From Siderastrea radians (lineage: Eukaryota > Cnidaria > Anthozoa > Scleractinia > Rhizangiidae), in assembly GCA_964017195.1 (NCBI GenBank), contig OZ024895.1:7002001-7066000 (forward strand): a DNA stretch of 64,000 nucleotides, read 5' to 3'. Shown one piece after another: positions 12,206 to 25,600 of this stretch (positions within the stretch are counted from its first letter, which is position 1; every line of letters begins with the position of its first letter). The notes below the pieces were generated by a model. The model saw only the letters and a program-made list of their open reading frames with translations, was not told the origin of the DNA and searched no databases. A program made the position numbers and the translations under genes.

Positions 12206-12324
12206 GCCGCCATTTCGAACTTTTATGACGTCATACGCTTGCCACTATTGGTAAAAAGCAACTTTCTTTTGTATGCAACAATATGGGAAACCGTATGACG
12301 TCATAAAAATTCAAAATGGCAGCG
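12206..12324. mobile_element. Short hairpin MITE containing paired TGACGTCA sites
   Basis: The left arm GCCGCCATTTCGAAC plus TTTTATGACGTCATACG pairs with the right arm CGTATGACGTCATAAAAATT plus CAAAATGGC. Each arm contains the palindrome TGACGTCA, a cAMP-response-element core. It is small and non-coding. Confidence 0.65.
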
Positions 12325-12398
12325 CGCGGGAAATTCAAAAGCGAAAATAGGTGTTATTCATGTCCAGTCTTTTGGTGCATTCAAACGTTTCTCCACTT

Positions 12399-14525
12399 AA
12401 TAATAATAATAATAATAATAATATTTATTACTTAATATTGCGCAAATTAACATAAATACATGATCAAATGCGCATTACAAATATAACGAAGAGGAAATGC
12501 ATATGTTTCTGCCATTAAAATTAATTAAAAAGAGAATAAAATTTACGTACACCTATATAGAATTAAAAATTATATGCAAGTCTAAAATAGTGAGTCTTCA
12601 ACTGTCCCTTAAAAATATTGTAATTGTCCTGCATTTTAATGTCCTCCGGTAAAATGTTCCAGATTTTGGGTGCTGCTGTTTTAAAAGCCCTGTCTCCTAG
12701 TGTCTTCTTTGATCGTGCACTGTAGTCCTCTAGTAACAAACCCCCGTCCGATCTAAGATTATATCTGGATGTCCTCTTAACTTTGACTAGTCCCTTAAGG
12801 TACTCAGGCGCATTGCCATAGATACACTTATGAGCAAGCATTGCTATCTTGAAAATGACCCTAAACCGTACTGGGAGCCAATGTAGCTTAACAAGTGTAG
12901 GAGTAATGTGATCATATTTTGTAACATTGCTAACAAGGCGAGCTGCTGCATTTTGTAAACGTTGTAGCTTACTTAGCTGGACGGCTGGAACACCAACCAA
13001 GAGGCTATTGCAGTAATCAATCCGTGACATTATAACTGCTTGAACTATGGATTTCCTGTCATCGTAACTCAAATACTTTCTAATACGTCCAATATTATGC
13101 AGATGATAAATAACAGATTGGCACGTTTTATTTATATACGCAGACATAGTAAGATTTGCATCCAACCACGCCCCGAGGTTCCTAACAGTCGTTACAGCCG
13201 GTACTTTTGCATGGCCGACTACAATTTCAGATACATTAACCTTATCTAGCTGAGCGCGCGTGCCTATAATCATAAATTCCGTCTTATCATCGTTCAGTTT
13301 TAGCTTATCTGCAGTCATCCAACTCCTAATATCTGTGATGCAATCTTGAAGAGCAGCGATAGCATCCTGCTCCCCTGCCGCGGAATCCGGCATGAACGAT
13401 AGATACATCTGGGTGTCATCTGCATAAGCGTGGACTTCTGGAAGATGACTCTTGACAACCTCGAAGAGTTTACTTGCGTACATCGTGAATAACAGAGGGC
13501 TTAGACAAGAGCCTTGAGGTACCCCATGGGGCAGTGCGAAGTCATCAGAGTACGTCTGATTTATGTACACGCGTTGGGTCCTGCCAGTCAAATATGACCA
13601 TTGAACAGCAGTTCCTGTAATGCCGTAAGTGACCTCCAGACGACGCAACAACACTTGGTGGTCAACAGTGTCGAATGCCGCGCTCAAATCGAGAAGTACG
13701 AGAAGGGTGACGTGCTGACGATCCATAGCCAATAAGATATCATTTTGCACCTTAAGCAAAGCTGTCTCTGTACTATGGCTTGCACGATATGCTGACTGTA
13801 GTAGCGGATACAGACCCGAGCGCGATAAGTGTTCCGCTTTCTGATCGTACTCTGCTCTCTCCGTCAGTTTAGAAACAAACTGAAGGTTGCTAACAGGTCT
13901 CAAATTCGGCAGAGAAGCAGCTTGACCAGCTTTTTTTAGTCTCGGATCAACAAGTGCAGCCTTCCACACCCCAGGGAAATGACCGAGAGAGAGAGAAGAG
14001 TTCAGGATACAGGTAATAGAGGGCAGAAGATCGTCAATCACACTGACGACCAGTGATGTTGGCATAGGATCAAGTGTGCAGCTTTTCTTTGATGATCTCT
14101 GAATAAGCTTACTCACTTCATCAGCAGAAAGGGGTGTGAAATCAGAGTTTCTCATTACCTTCAAACACTGCATCGTGATGTACCCTACTCTGAGCTTCTG
14201 TGACGGCAGCATCGAGATCATCCCGGATATTGATGATCTTACGATGGAAAAAACGACCAATATCATTGGCCAATGCCGCATTGTCAACATATTCCGGGAA
14301 ACACAAACCATCCTTAGGAAGGAGAAGTGCTCTAGTGGCCCTGAATAGTCTACCCTGATCACCACCGTTCTCACTCATGAAATCCACGTAGAAATCCCTG
14401 CGTGCCTTGGTGCTGATGTAGGTGACATGATTTTTCAATCTCTTGAACGTGTCAAGGTCCTCAGGCAACCTCGTCTTCCTCCATCTCCGCTCTGCTTTTC
14501 TACGCCGCCTCTTCGCCTTGCTCAC
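12399..14525 (-). mobile_element. 5'-truncated CR1/L2-type non-LTR retrotransposon with RT frame and (ATT)n tail
   Basis: The long minus-strand frame 12563-14374 encodes a reverse transcriptase. Motif A is visible as LLDLSAAFDTVDH, motif B as GVPQGSCLSPLLF and the catalytic core as YADD. NLRPVSNLQFVSKLTER and the C-terminal region (LQRLQNAAARLV, HWLPVRFRVIFKI) are typical of the CR1/L2 side of non-LTR elements. The upstream linker between endonuclease and RT continues in another frame (14142-14525), so there is a frameshift near 14150-14190. No apurinic-type endonuclease is visible above 14525, so the copy is 5'-truncated. The 3' end is marked by an (ATT)n tail at 12399-12424, a usual ending for this group. 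It is a dead copy and lies between GK5 and KDM6. Confidence 0.9.
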
Positions 14526-14706
14526 TAAAGAATAGGAAATTAAGCTTCATCTCCAAAATTTTACGTCAATTTGAGATAACAGTGGAGGTTCCCTTACCGG
14601 TTAGTGAGTAGCCCACTAAAACATTAACTGAGTTGGTGAAGAAGACATCTCCAGTTTCTGTCCTTTATCCGGTCAACTAAAATCACTCTATCTTGAAATC
14701 AATTAA

Positions 14707-14741
<35 letters not shown>

Positions 14742-16613
14742 CATTATTATATTAATAAGTTCTTTTTTGACGACAACGTACGCGGCACGGTTTCATCGTC
14801 GACAGCTCGTGCCTGTTGGACAGTTTTGACAACTACCGTATGCCGTATGCCATTATATCACTGTTCGTTGCAGCGAAGCTAGAGGACACTCTCCCATAAA
14901 ATACAAAATACTGAGTAAAAAAGCTCTGAGAACTAATAGTTGTCGAGTACCGCATTGTTGTCGACAACTAACTCTTTAGTTTGTCAAATCCCTGCCAAAA
15001 TAAAGTCGAGAGATTTAAACTCGCCATTTTTCTTGTCGAATGACATAATTATGTAAATATGATCGTGAAACCACAAGTTCTGTTCTATTTTTAGCATTTG
15101 ATAGAAAATTTAATTTGTAGCTTGCGTGTCTGAAAGATGGCTTGTTATTTGTTTTTGATACGAAGCGGTTCGTATGATCCGAGAATAATTACGAAGCATG
15201 CCGCCTCTAACCTGTTTAAATCCACCTTTAAAAAAATTACCTCCTATTTGAATATAAAGAAAAATAATTTTAAAAAATAATATTAAGTGGGACGATTTGC
15301 GTGCGCCGAAATGTCACGCGATCGTTGCAGACATGCAATCTTGTGTGCATAAATTGCAGGCGAATTGGAATCTGATGAAAACCATTCCTCAGGGAAGTGG
15401 CAATTTGAACGTATTATTCGCGGATGTAAGTCAAAGGACTTGAGGTCAGTTCGAAGAGTTTTGCGCAAATTGATAGGAATACCAAGGTCAAGATCGTGGT
15501 TTAGCCTACGGGCAAAACTACCTGTCCAATTGGGTTTTACATCGCCGGGCCGCCGTTTATCACCGCTAAATTTCCGTGTTTTATTCAAACCGTTTGCAAG
15601 CGGTAGAAATATAACAAACTGTAAAGATCGAACCGTTTTTGGCCAAAGATTTCGTTCGTTCCATCGAACAGAACCCTTGAAAGCGAGCGGAAAAGAAGAA
15701 AAGATATTTCATAGAAAAGATATTTCACGCGAATGATGCGAACTTGCTTGTTGTTGTGATTTTATTTATCTGCCGGAACCGAGATTATTTTTTCGCGGGA
15801 ATTCAAGTAAGACCCGGAAACATTTTGCCAAGGTAAGCACTTTTTTAAACGTCCCTTTTTTTTCTCATTTGTGATTTGTGAGAAGCAGCTATATCATTTT
15901 TCTCGACTAGAAAAGAAGCTTTTCTCTTGTCTAATATATTCTACGTCTTCACGGTGTTTCTCAAGAACGCTAATGCTCATATCCGGAAAGTAAATATAAC
16001 TGATATTTACATGACAATGTTGTCGCTTATGATGGCGGAAGGAAATGGTTTGCTGAAGTTCTTGTGTAAGACCTTCGTCATTCGATCAATTGCACTATTA
16101 TCGATCAAGAAAAGAAAAAAGAAAATAAAACATATACATTTGAATAGGATTATATGAAACTATGCAAAGAAAAATCACGCAATGTATATAGACTTGTGCG
16201 TTTAGAATCACAGGGGCTTGCGTGGTTGATAGAATCATCCACGTGATCAGAATCGTGCCTTCTGATTGGTCGATTCCAGTCGTAGACGCCACGGCGTGCT
16301 TCACTGTTCCTACCCCTCTAGAGTGGAGGAGTTTTTCCCTCGCATTTCAATGATTTCGACAATGAAGCTACGTTTCTTTATATAGAAATTTACGGATTTA
16401 GACGTTTTAAGTGCGTGGTTGGAAGCTATGGTTGCTAACTACGGTGAAAGATTGTGAAAGACGCATGGTTTACGCGAACTTGGCCACCGCTCCGTCCGAA
16501 CTTCTCAAGTCTTTTGTTTTGTTGTGGCGATTGAAATTTAATTCTGTCACTCGTGTTGCCGATTTGTAGGCCGAAATTGGTAAAGTTGGCGAACTTGGCC
16601 AGTAATATGCTCA
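14526..16613. other. Intergenic DNA upstream of KDM6, including an (ATT)n microsatellite
   Basis: An ATT microsatellite lies at about 14708-14745. The interval 15283-15740 is open on both strands without recognisable domains. The KDM6 promoter and 5' UTR should lie close to 16614, but no clear TATA or initiator element can be defended. Confidence 0.45.
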
Positions 16614-19600
16614 ATGGTTTCCCAGGTGGATGTCTTGAGCGATCGAGAAAAGGAGATTTTAACGAATTATGACAGGTTAAGATTGAATGTGCTTGTCGGT
16701 GTCTGCGCGAAACTCCAATTTCGATTCGTTGGCTTGCTAACTGAACTATTAATCTCTCATTTCTTTAGCCGCCTCTACGGATTTTTACGAGTGCAAGATC
16801 CCATTGGAGATCCGTCTTTGCCCGATCTAACTCATAAATCACTGTTACTTAAGGTAAGGATCAAGTTTGGAAACTTGGAGCTCGTAGTTTTTTACGCAAA
16901 GTTCGTGAACTGTGTGTTGTCTTGTACTGTCACTTCGCAGGGAGCATAAGCTGACTGTCTGCTAACCAAATGATTACTGGAGCTTTATACGTGGAGTAAA
17001 AGCATTCGTATTTTTATAGTGTACAGTACAGTTCATTGGCATTATTGAAGGTTCTTGTTGCTTTTCTATCTGTCCAGGGTGTAGCGTTTTTCGAGAAGGA
17101 GTTGCAACGAGAAGGCAAGGCAATACATTCGTCCACATTCTGCAAATTGGGTCATTTTCACCTGTTGCTCGAAGACTTTCCTAAAGGTAGGAAAAATTCC
17201 TTTGCTTTAAGAAAATCTTTTCTTAAGTTACGTTATAAAAAGTCAACTGTACACCATTACAAATCTGTTTGGATATTTGCAAGTTGAAGTTTTGATTATC
17301 ATCGTTAAAACTTATCCATGCGATGTACGTTTCATCTCAAGTAGTTTTGCACTTGTAGGGTTTCTTTACAGTACTACCACTAGTGACTTGGAAGATATTT
17401 GTTTTAAATTCATGTCTTTAACGGTGGTGTCTTGCCATTTTATTTTCAGCTCTTTCAGCATACCAGAGGTTCTTCAACGCTCAGCAAGTCGATTACTGGA
17501 AGGTAATGCTTAGCAATTTAGTCCAACGTTTCCTACATGTACATATCGTGTCGCTTCATTTTTCCGCCGGGTTTCCTTGGGCATTTTTCGTCCATGATAG
17601 ATTAATAGGTGTTAAGATTAGGTGCTCCATTATGAAAGCATGTGGCAAACTGAGGTAAAAATTTCAGTTCAAATATGTGCACACAGATATTGTAATACTC
17701 GACCTATTCCACGCATCCGTATTTTATTTGGCGCTTAAAAATGGCCGGCTTTTGTTTTCGTTTCACAACCAACCTACAGGAGTTGTTGCTGACGAGTTAA
17801 ACGTCCATCTAATTAAACCCCAGCTCCACACAAATTTACCGACTGTTCATCATTCTGAAAGCAAAACCCTTTACACGTTAGATTATGATCAATTCTAATA
17901 TTCCTTCTACCTGGTTATGAAATTCTTTCGTGAGTCGTTTTTTTGAAATTTTTCTGACACAGGTCTTTACAAGCGAACATTCAGTTTTACTTTTGCCTTC
18001 AGACAAAAGATATTTAGTTCATAAATAATTGAAAGGCAATTTTTTTGCTTGTTATCGATATTTAACTCTTTATGTAGGGGAAAAAGCAAAACGGAAATTT
18101 ATTTAGCCCATTAACACGGCTCAGGGAAAATCCCTGATTTTTATTGTCAATTTTGTCGATTTATTTCGAGCTTTAGTTATGTAACTTGACCTTGTGTTTT
18201 GAATTACTCTGTGAAATATAGAAAGAGAGAATTGAACAACTGTTCTCTTGCCCAGCTTCATATTTCTTCTATAAATTGCCAACATGTATTTTGATTTTCA
18301 TCTAAAATATTTTAACGTCATAGGGTCAACGGGGTCGATTTGTCTTGTGTTATAATATTAAATAAACGTTACACAAAAATTGTACTTTGTACTAAAATAT
18401 TAAGCTTTTAATTGACAAATACAGCAACTGCTCTTTTGGGTAAATGGTCTTATATTATATTTTGTATTCTTTTTTTATTTTCTAAATATGGGCTTTGTTG
18501 TGTACAGCAAATATTTTTCAAAGAAAATAGTTTAGAAATAGTTGCCTTTGATTTATTTTATTCCTGACAATGTGATTAGGATAAATGTAATATACCTTTA
18601 CTGATAACCCAGCATTTCAAGGCAAGACCTTATTCAGTCTTTTTAGTGGCAAGTTGAAAATTGTGATAATTTAGATCTATGTGAAAAAAACTGATGTACA
18701 CATGCTTGACTAAAGGTGCTGTTACACTAGGTAATCTTTCTTGCAACTTGTCTTGAAATTTTGTTGCGATACAAGTTGCACGAAAAATTGTCTCGCAACT
18801 TTTTTGGTGAAGTAGATGTCAGTTCTACTTTTTGCAATGATCCTTGCAATGCTGCAACAAATTTTCCAGCATTGTGTAGAGGTGTTATATTAGGCAACAT
18901 TGCATGCAGCTTGTCTCGCAACAGCGCAACAAAATTGCGGGACAAGTTGCAAGAAAAATTGCCTAGTGTAACAGTGCCTTAAGCCGCATTAAGTAAACTT
19001 ATATTTTGTATCTTGTGCTTTATTCATCTTACATGTAGTTAGGGTAATGCAGGAAGCTATCTAGAAGTCATTTCAGTGATTTTAGATCACTTTTACTAAG
19101 TACTAAAGTGTATTTTGTTCTGTTTGTAGGATGCTGCCTTTCTTTATGGCTTAGGGACTGTGTATTTCAACTTCTCAGCATATCCCTGGTAAATTTATTT
19201 ATAAGTGATTGCTGCATTTATTGTCTTTCTACAGTAGTTAGTTTATTATATAGTCACATATTAATTATCTGGAGTCTAGACTGCCACAATGACAGCATGC
19301 CTGGTTATTGAGACCTTTTTCCACCTGTTTTTCAATCAATTTTCATGAGGCAACATGAAATAAACAGAGCTGTTTTAGACGAATTACTTGCACTTTCTTC
19401 GCTCAAACTTTTAACAAAGTTGGTTCAGTATTATTCATAAAGAAGTTGAGAACAAAGGGAAAAGTCAAGATAATTGAAAAATCCAGGTAACTGAGGTCTT
19501 GATAATTGAGGTTTTCAGAAGCCACTGGAAGTCCATGCTGCCAGATCTGTCAGATCTTGACCTGGTTTCTGTAGCATGAAGCAGCTGAGAGTAATGCTAC

Positions 19601-22600
19601 TACCCCCCTGGATGGAATGTTAGTCTGTCGCAGGGTTATCCCCAGCAGCACGTTGCTGGTACCCATTTATACACCTGGGTGGAGAGAAACACCTAAGGAA
19701 CACAATGGCAGGAACCAAGCCTCAAACCACCAACCTTCAGATCTGACGTCCAACACGCCAGCAACTACAACACTATATTTGCCTCCCTTTAGACTTGGGA
19801 CAAATACTTTATTGATGACTGTGTCCAAAGCCTGGAAATGGAAAGATGAAGCAAGTACAAGATCACATTTGATTGTGAATTACTTTTTTATCCAAACAGG
19901 GCAATAAAGATTTTTCAGCAACTGCTGTACATCGATCCAAGTTTTAATTGCTCCAATGAAGTTCATCTCAGATTGGCAATCATATTCAAAGCACAAGGAA
20001 GTAGTGAAGCAAGTATCAAGGTATGAACTGAGTTTATGAGCCTGTTTGCACACCAGGTTGGCATTCCTGTTGTTATCTCCAGTTTAAATAGCAGGAGGCA
20101 ATATGTATTCTGTGGAAATAACATGCAGTGTAGACATTGCACTGGCAATGGGCATTGCATTTTGCAGGCCTTCTGATAGTGTGCAAAAAATATTGGGAAA
20201 TTATGCGGAATTTCCAGGAGGTCACATTATGTGGCAGAAAAGGTCTATTATGTGTCAAATTATGCGATTTCTCTTGAGAAGATTTCACATAGAACACGTA
20301 CTGCTAAATAGCCTTAAATTAGCATGTTATGTTTATTATTTTGTGTATGTTTTTTTTTAATCAGTTATAAGATTTCTTATGGATTATGCCAGTGGATGCG
20401 ATTTGAGATCAATTGTGCAAAATCACACCATCACATAATATCAGAAGCCCTGATTTTGCATTGATAAGATGCTGGTCCATTGCAGTGTCAGCATATTTAC
20501 GTAAATTTTCATAATTACACGCGTTTTTATAAATGGATGGATAGACCATCCTTTTGTGCAGGACTGCAAGAACACAGGATGCTTGTTACCATCTTATTGT
20601 TAGCTTTTGCGGTAGTTTTCTATGTCCAGAAATTTTTGTTTTTCATCTTAGCAGGTGGTTAATTTCAGCACAATGTTTTCTGCATGTATTGGCGATGGCA
20701 AGATTTGATGTTATTAACACTCTAGTATCTTTTTTAGCACTTTCAGATGGCTCTGATGGATTCCAGTCCATGTTCACTGTCAAAAGTTGAGAGTAAGTTT
20801 CAAATACTAGAAATAAGTACTTTGCTTGCTTTACTGCCTCCTTTGAAGGGGAATTGATGAAGGATTTATTGGAGAAAAGCCTAGTGTAGGAGGTATCTTC
20901 AAAACAATTATGAGATTATCAGCATAAAAATACCTTTAAGCAATTTTCATGTACAGTGTAATCAGGAACTCAATCAGAAATGAATTCCAACAACTTAATC
21001 ACCCCTTCATTTGAAATAAATGGATTAAGACATAGGTTAAGTTTTGTGAGTTTTATGCTACTGCATTGTTACTGGAATAATTGCACCTAGTTGGTTACCA
21101 CCGGGAAAGAGGAGTAGATATAGACCAAAAGATACATGGCATAGAATGGCTGACAAAGAAAGGAATAAATTTAGTTGGAGGAGGTGGGCTGAAATACGGT
21201 TAGCCAAAAGCAGGCCAGAGTGGAAATATTTTGTTGACGCCCTAAGCGACACTGGGTGGGAAGAGAATTTATGATGGTGATGATGATGATGATGATGACA
21301 ACACATGTAATTGTATTACTCACTGTTACAATGCATGTACGTGATACAGGTATAATATTTTATTATGGTCAACTGATACTTTTCTTTTGTTTACTGTAGT
21401 TCGCTTTCATCTTGGTCACCTATTTGAGATGCAGAACAAGTGCGATTTAGCACAGGAAATGTATGAAGCAATCATAGAAACTCCTAACGTGCCCAACAAT
21501 GTTAGAGCTAATGCCTACAAACAACTGGGTAAGTAACTGTAATGGTAACCAAACTACAAACTAAGGTGACTCCTTCAAAATGAGAGTTGTCAAGTGATTT
21601 TTCTGATTGATCACTATATTGTTATGTTTCTAATTTCCAATAAAAAGAGGAGGTCACTATACTCAGGAAAAGAAGCGTAATGGGCTCAAGTTAGCCAATG
21701 TTTTGTAGTAATGTAATTGTTTGAAAATATTATCACCTATCCAACACATGCTTATTTGTCGGTTCACACTAAAGTTGCTGTGAGCAGAAAAACTCCTAAC
21801 GTGCCCAACAATGTTAGAGCTAATGCCTACAAACAACTGGGTAAGTAACTGTAACGGTAACCAAACTACAAACTAAGGTGATTCCTTCAAAATGAGAGTT
21901 GTCAAGTGATTTTTCTGATTGATCACTATATTGTTATGTTTCTAATTTCCAATAAAAAGAGGAGGTCACTATACTCAGGAAAAGAAGCGTAATGGGCTCA
22001 AGTTAGCCAATTTTTTGTAGTAATGTAATTGTTTGAAAATATTATCACCTATCCAACACATGCTTATTTGTCGGTTCACACTAAAGTTGCTGTGAGCAGA
22101 AAAACAGGGAAAAGGCAAACGACAGGATAGATTTATGTATCAAGCAAGAGGAACACGATAAATATATGTTTTATGAGTCTCAGCATTAAGCAAATTAACT
22201 CAAAAATTTTTCTCGCTTTTTTGTTATCAAGGTCACAAATTTATTCCCTCTACCACTAGTAGTGGGCAAGTACCTTATTACAGGAAATTAATGCTCCATG
22301 AAATTAATTTGAATTGTAAAAATTCGCGTTAATTTAAGATGTGTTAACTTCTGTGAGTGTTAATTTCCGTGTTGTAAATTAACCGGAGCGTTAATTTCCG
22401 TGACCTTAATTTCCATCATTTTAATCCCATATCCTGGATACAGTCCAGACATTCTTGACACCCACAAATCAATAGCTTTGCTACATTTAGGCAGAATTTA
22501 ACACACGTTGTCTGTGAAGAAATTGCCTCGCACACCTGCAGACCTGTTTTGTTCGTGTTCTTTATATTCAGTTAGAAATAAATTTGTTCCAGTTGAGACC

Positions 22601-25600
22601 ACAAGGTGTTTCTTTGTGCTAATAGCGTTAATTTCCCTCATTTTGAAATTGTACCCCCTCTTTTGCGTTCATTTCCTTTATTGGGGAGTAATTTTCCCTT
22701 CAATTCGCGTTAATTTAAGTCACGTTAATTTCAAATACCTTAATTAACACAAGCGTTAATTTCCTACAATAATTAAGGTATGCGTTTCTAGGGATGAGTT
22801 GTTTTTCTGATGGAAAAATCTCAGTCTCTGTTGGAGATTCAATCTCTGACTCCCCTTGTTTGTTCTCGTCAACTCTTTTGCACTCCCATTTGGTTAAACC
22901 AATCATTTGCTGTGAAAGCTGTTTTCATTCAGCCTCTGAATTAGGCCAAGACCCAGTGAACACCCTCAGGAAAACTAAGAAGGCAATGTCTTAGTTGCAT
23001 TTGTTTTTCTCTGACCAGGATGGATGTATTACAACAAGGAGCACCTTGGAGACAGGACATCCAGAATGGAGAAAGCTGTTCAGTTGTTACTAAAGGCAAT
23101 TGAGACAGATCCCAACAGTGGTGCTGCCTGGTATCTGATAGGAAGGTATGTACAGACAAAACTTGCATGTATTGTTTTAGCCAGAAATGCATCTGAGATC
23201 TGATTACATACACGAGTACATGTATATCTTGAAGATCTCTCCTCTTCATTTCACCCAGCCTTCAAGAAACAGATGCATTTTTCATAGAAATCAAGATTAG
23301 AGCATTCCACCGCTGGTGCAATGGAGCAAAATTATCCACAATTTCCAATCCTGGCCGAGTAGTTAGAGAGGACATACCTGTCATGTCTGAATTTTTTTTA
23401 ACCTTCCTGTTTCCCTACAAGGTGTTACGCCATGCAAGGAAAAGTCCATGATGCTTTTACATCTTACCGACAAGCTATTGACAAGTCAGAGGCTAATGCA
23501 GACACTTGGTGTTCTATAGGGTAAGCCTTGCTAATTTGCCTTGACTTGTGAGAACTTATCAGTTTAACTTCATTCCTTGAAATAATTATGTGTACGTGTA
23601 GCCAAGTGGTGGGGGCAGGGGGGGGAGGTCATCTGCTTCAAAAAGCCCATCAAAGGGGGCTATGATGAAAAGGGAGGCAATCATTTTAGGCATCGTTTAA
23701 GGGTAGGTATGTTGAAAGGTTACCTAAAATGGGGAGGAGGGTGGTTATTTGGTAGGTGAAGTTGCACTTGGGTGACCTGTGGCCCTAAAGGCTGGTGGCA
23801 GTTGGCGTACCTGTGGCCCTTATATGCAAAGAGAAAGATGGTATGGAGTAAGGTTTCTTGTCCAACAAAGAAAGACAATACACTGAACTGCCCTTCTGGT
23901 CATTTGGCCAAACGTCCAACATGCTACATGTTACTACACCTTGCCAACACGGGCCACTATTGGGGGAGCCGGGGGGGGGGGGGGGGTTATTCCAGGGACA
24001 GCATTATTCCTCTTTTAGTTTACCAATTTCAATGTCTTGAGAATTTTAAAGGGCTATCATTACAGTGAGAGTTATGAATCGGATTTATTTTTTTTCTTGC
24101 CCTTTTAGAGTACTGTACCAGCAGCAGAATCAGCCTATGGATGCTTTGCAGGCCTATGTATGTGCCATCCAGTTGGATCCCACCCATGTAGCGGCATGGA
24201 CAGATTTGGGTATACTATATGAAGCCTGTGAACAACTGAGGTGAGAATTTATTTTATTTCATTTGTTATATGCAGTAGACTCTTGTTATCCGAAACGCTC
24301 AAGAGAAACCAAAAATTGATCAAGATAACAGAAGTATTAAAAGTAAGCTAGTTATGTCACCCAAGGAAAAGGAGCATAAAATTTTAGGTGGTGGAAGCCA
24401 GACTATTTGGATAACTTGGTGAAACAATCAAGAGTGTTTCTGACATTAATTTTTTGTGTCTGTATTTCTTTATCTCCATAATGTAGCGATGCAATATCTT
24501 GTTACAGTGCAGCCAGGAAATATGGTAAGATATTCAACAATCAACTCATTGTTTATTACGTTAATTTCTACATTGTTTGCTAGTCTGGTGTTCATGCCTG
24601 GGGCATATTGTTGGGAGATGAGTCAGAGTTGTCCCTTACAGTTGACAGCCGGCAGAATTAACCGGCTACTTGAGTCGTTTGTGGCGGCTACTTTTGTGAT
24701 ATATATATATATATATATATATATTTATTAAAAACTGGACTAGGTATATTGGATTTCTAGCATTTTGATTGGCTGAACGGAGCTAGGCTATCAGCTCATA
24801 TACCTGCTGTGACAAATATGGTCAATGAACACTCAACAACAAAGTGAGCTGAAAGTTTTTTCCTCGCGAGCAACCCGACGAGAAAAATGGACAAGAAAAA
24901 TCACTTGACAGCGAATTTAAATTAAGCAGAAATTCCAACATCGTCACCAACAAGCATTACCAACAGCGTCGTCTAACACAAGTCAAAATTGTTTGAAGAA
25001 ACTGTGCAGAAATAGAAATTTAAGCATTAAGCATCGTGTTTACAATTAATTTCTTTCATCGATGGTCACGTCGATCATTGAAATTGAACATGGTAGGTTT
25101 TATCAGGAAAGCTTTCCACTTCAAAATATCAAGACAAGACATAAAATAAAACACAGTGAAATGGGGCAGAAGTGGACGTCTATACAAGTACTAGAAAAAA
25201 TACAGCGGCAAACTACCAAGAAGGAAGGAAGGGCGAGATTTTTTTCGCCTTTAACACGCAAAATTGACACTGGTTTACCTGCACTCGTTGTAGCTTTGTG
25301 TTCCAACAGGTCCAAATGCTCAGATAGAAATCGGATGCCATGTAAACGGAGTTGAATCGCTTTTCCAGTTGTTTGAATGTTGTTTTTAAGCTTACCATTC
25401 CGTCCGCAACCTCTAAACCGAGAACAACTGCATTTTGCACTTTGCATTTAACAAACTATGATGGTGACTTCTAATGTTCCTGACTACAGTAATCTTGCTT
25501 CTGAGCTGCATGGAAATTACCTCTTCAAGTTCAAATTTGTTCTGTCTTCAGTTCGATGAAACACGCACATGATGGCTCCGTTGTGCGAACAGATTACAAC

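Noticed and set aside
15283..15740. Opposed open frames upstream of KDM6
   Set aside because: Both strands are open without domains, codon character or splice logic; it is not supported as a gene.
21788..21840. Extra KDM6 exon from the duplicated unit
   Set aside because: Its acceptor is weak (no pyrimidine tract) and its 53 nt break the reading frame; exon 8 joins exon 9 in phase without it.
23600..24050. Possible gene in KDM6 intron 10
   Set aside because: The frames depend on G-runs and a SINE-like piece (GTATGGAGTAAGGTTTCTTG); there is no conserved protein.
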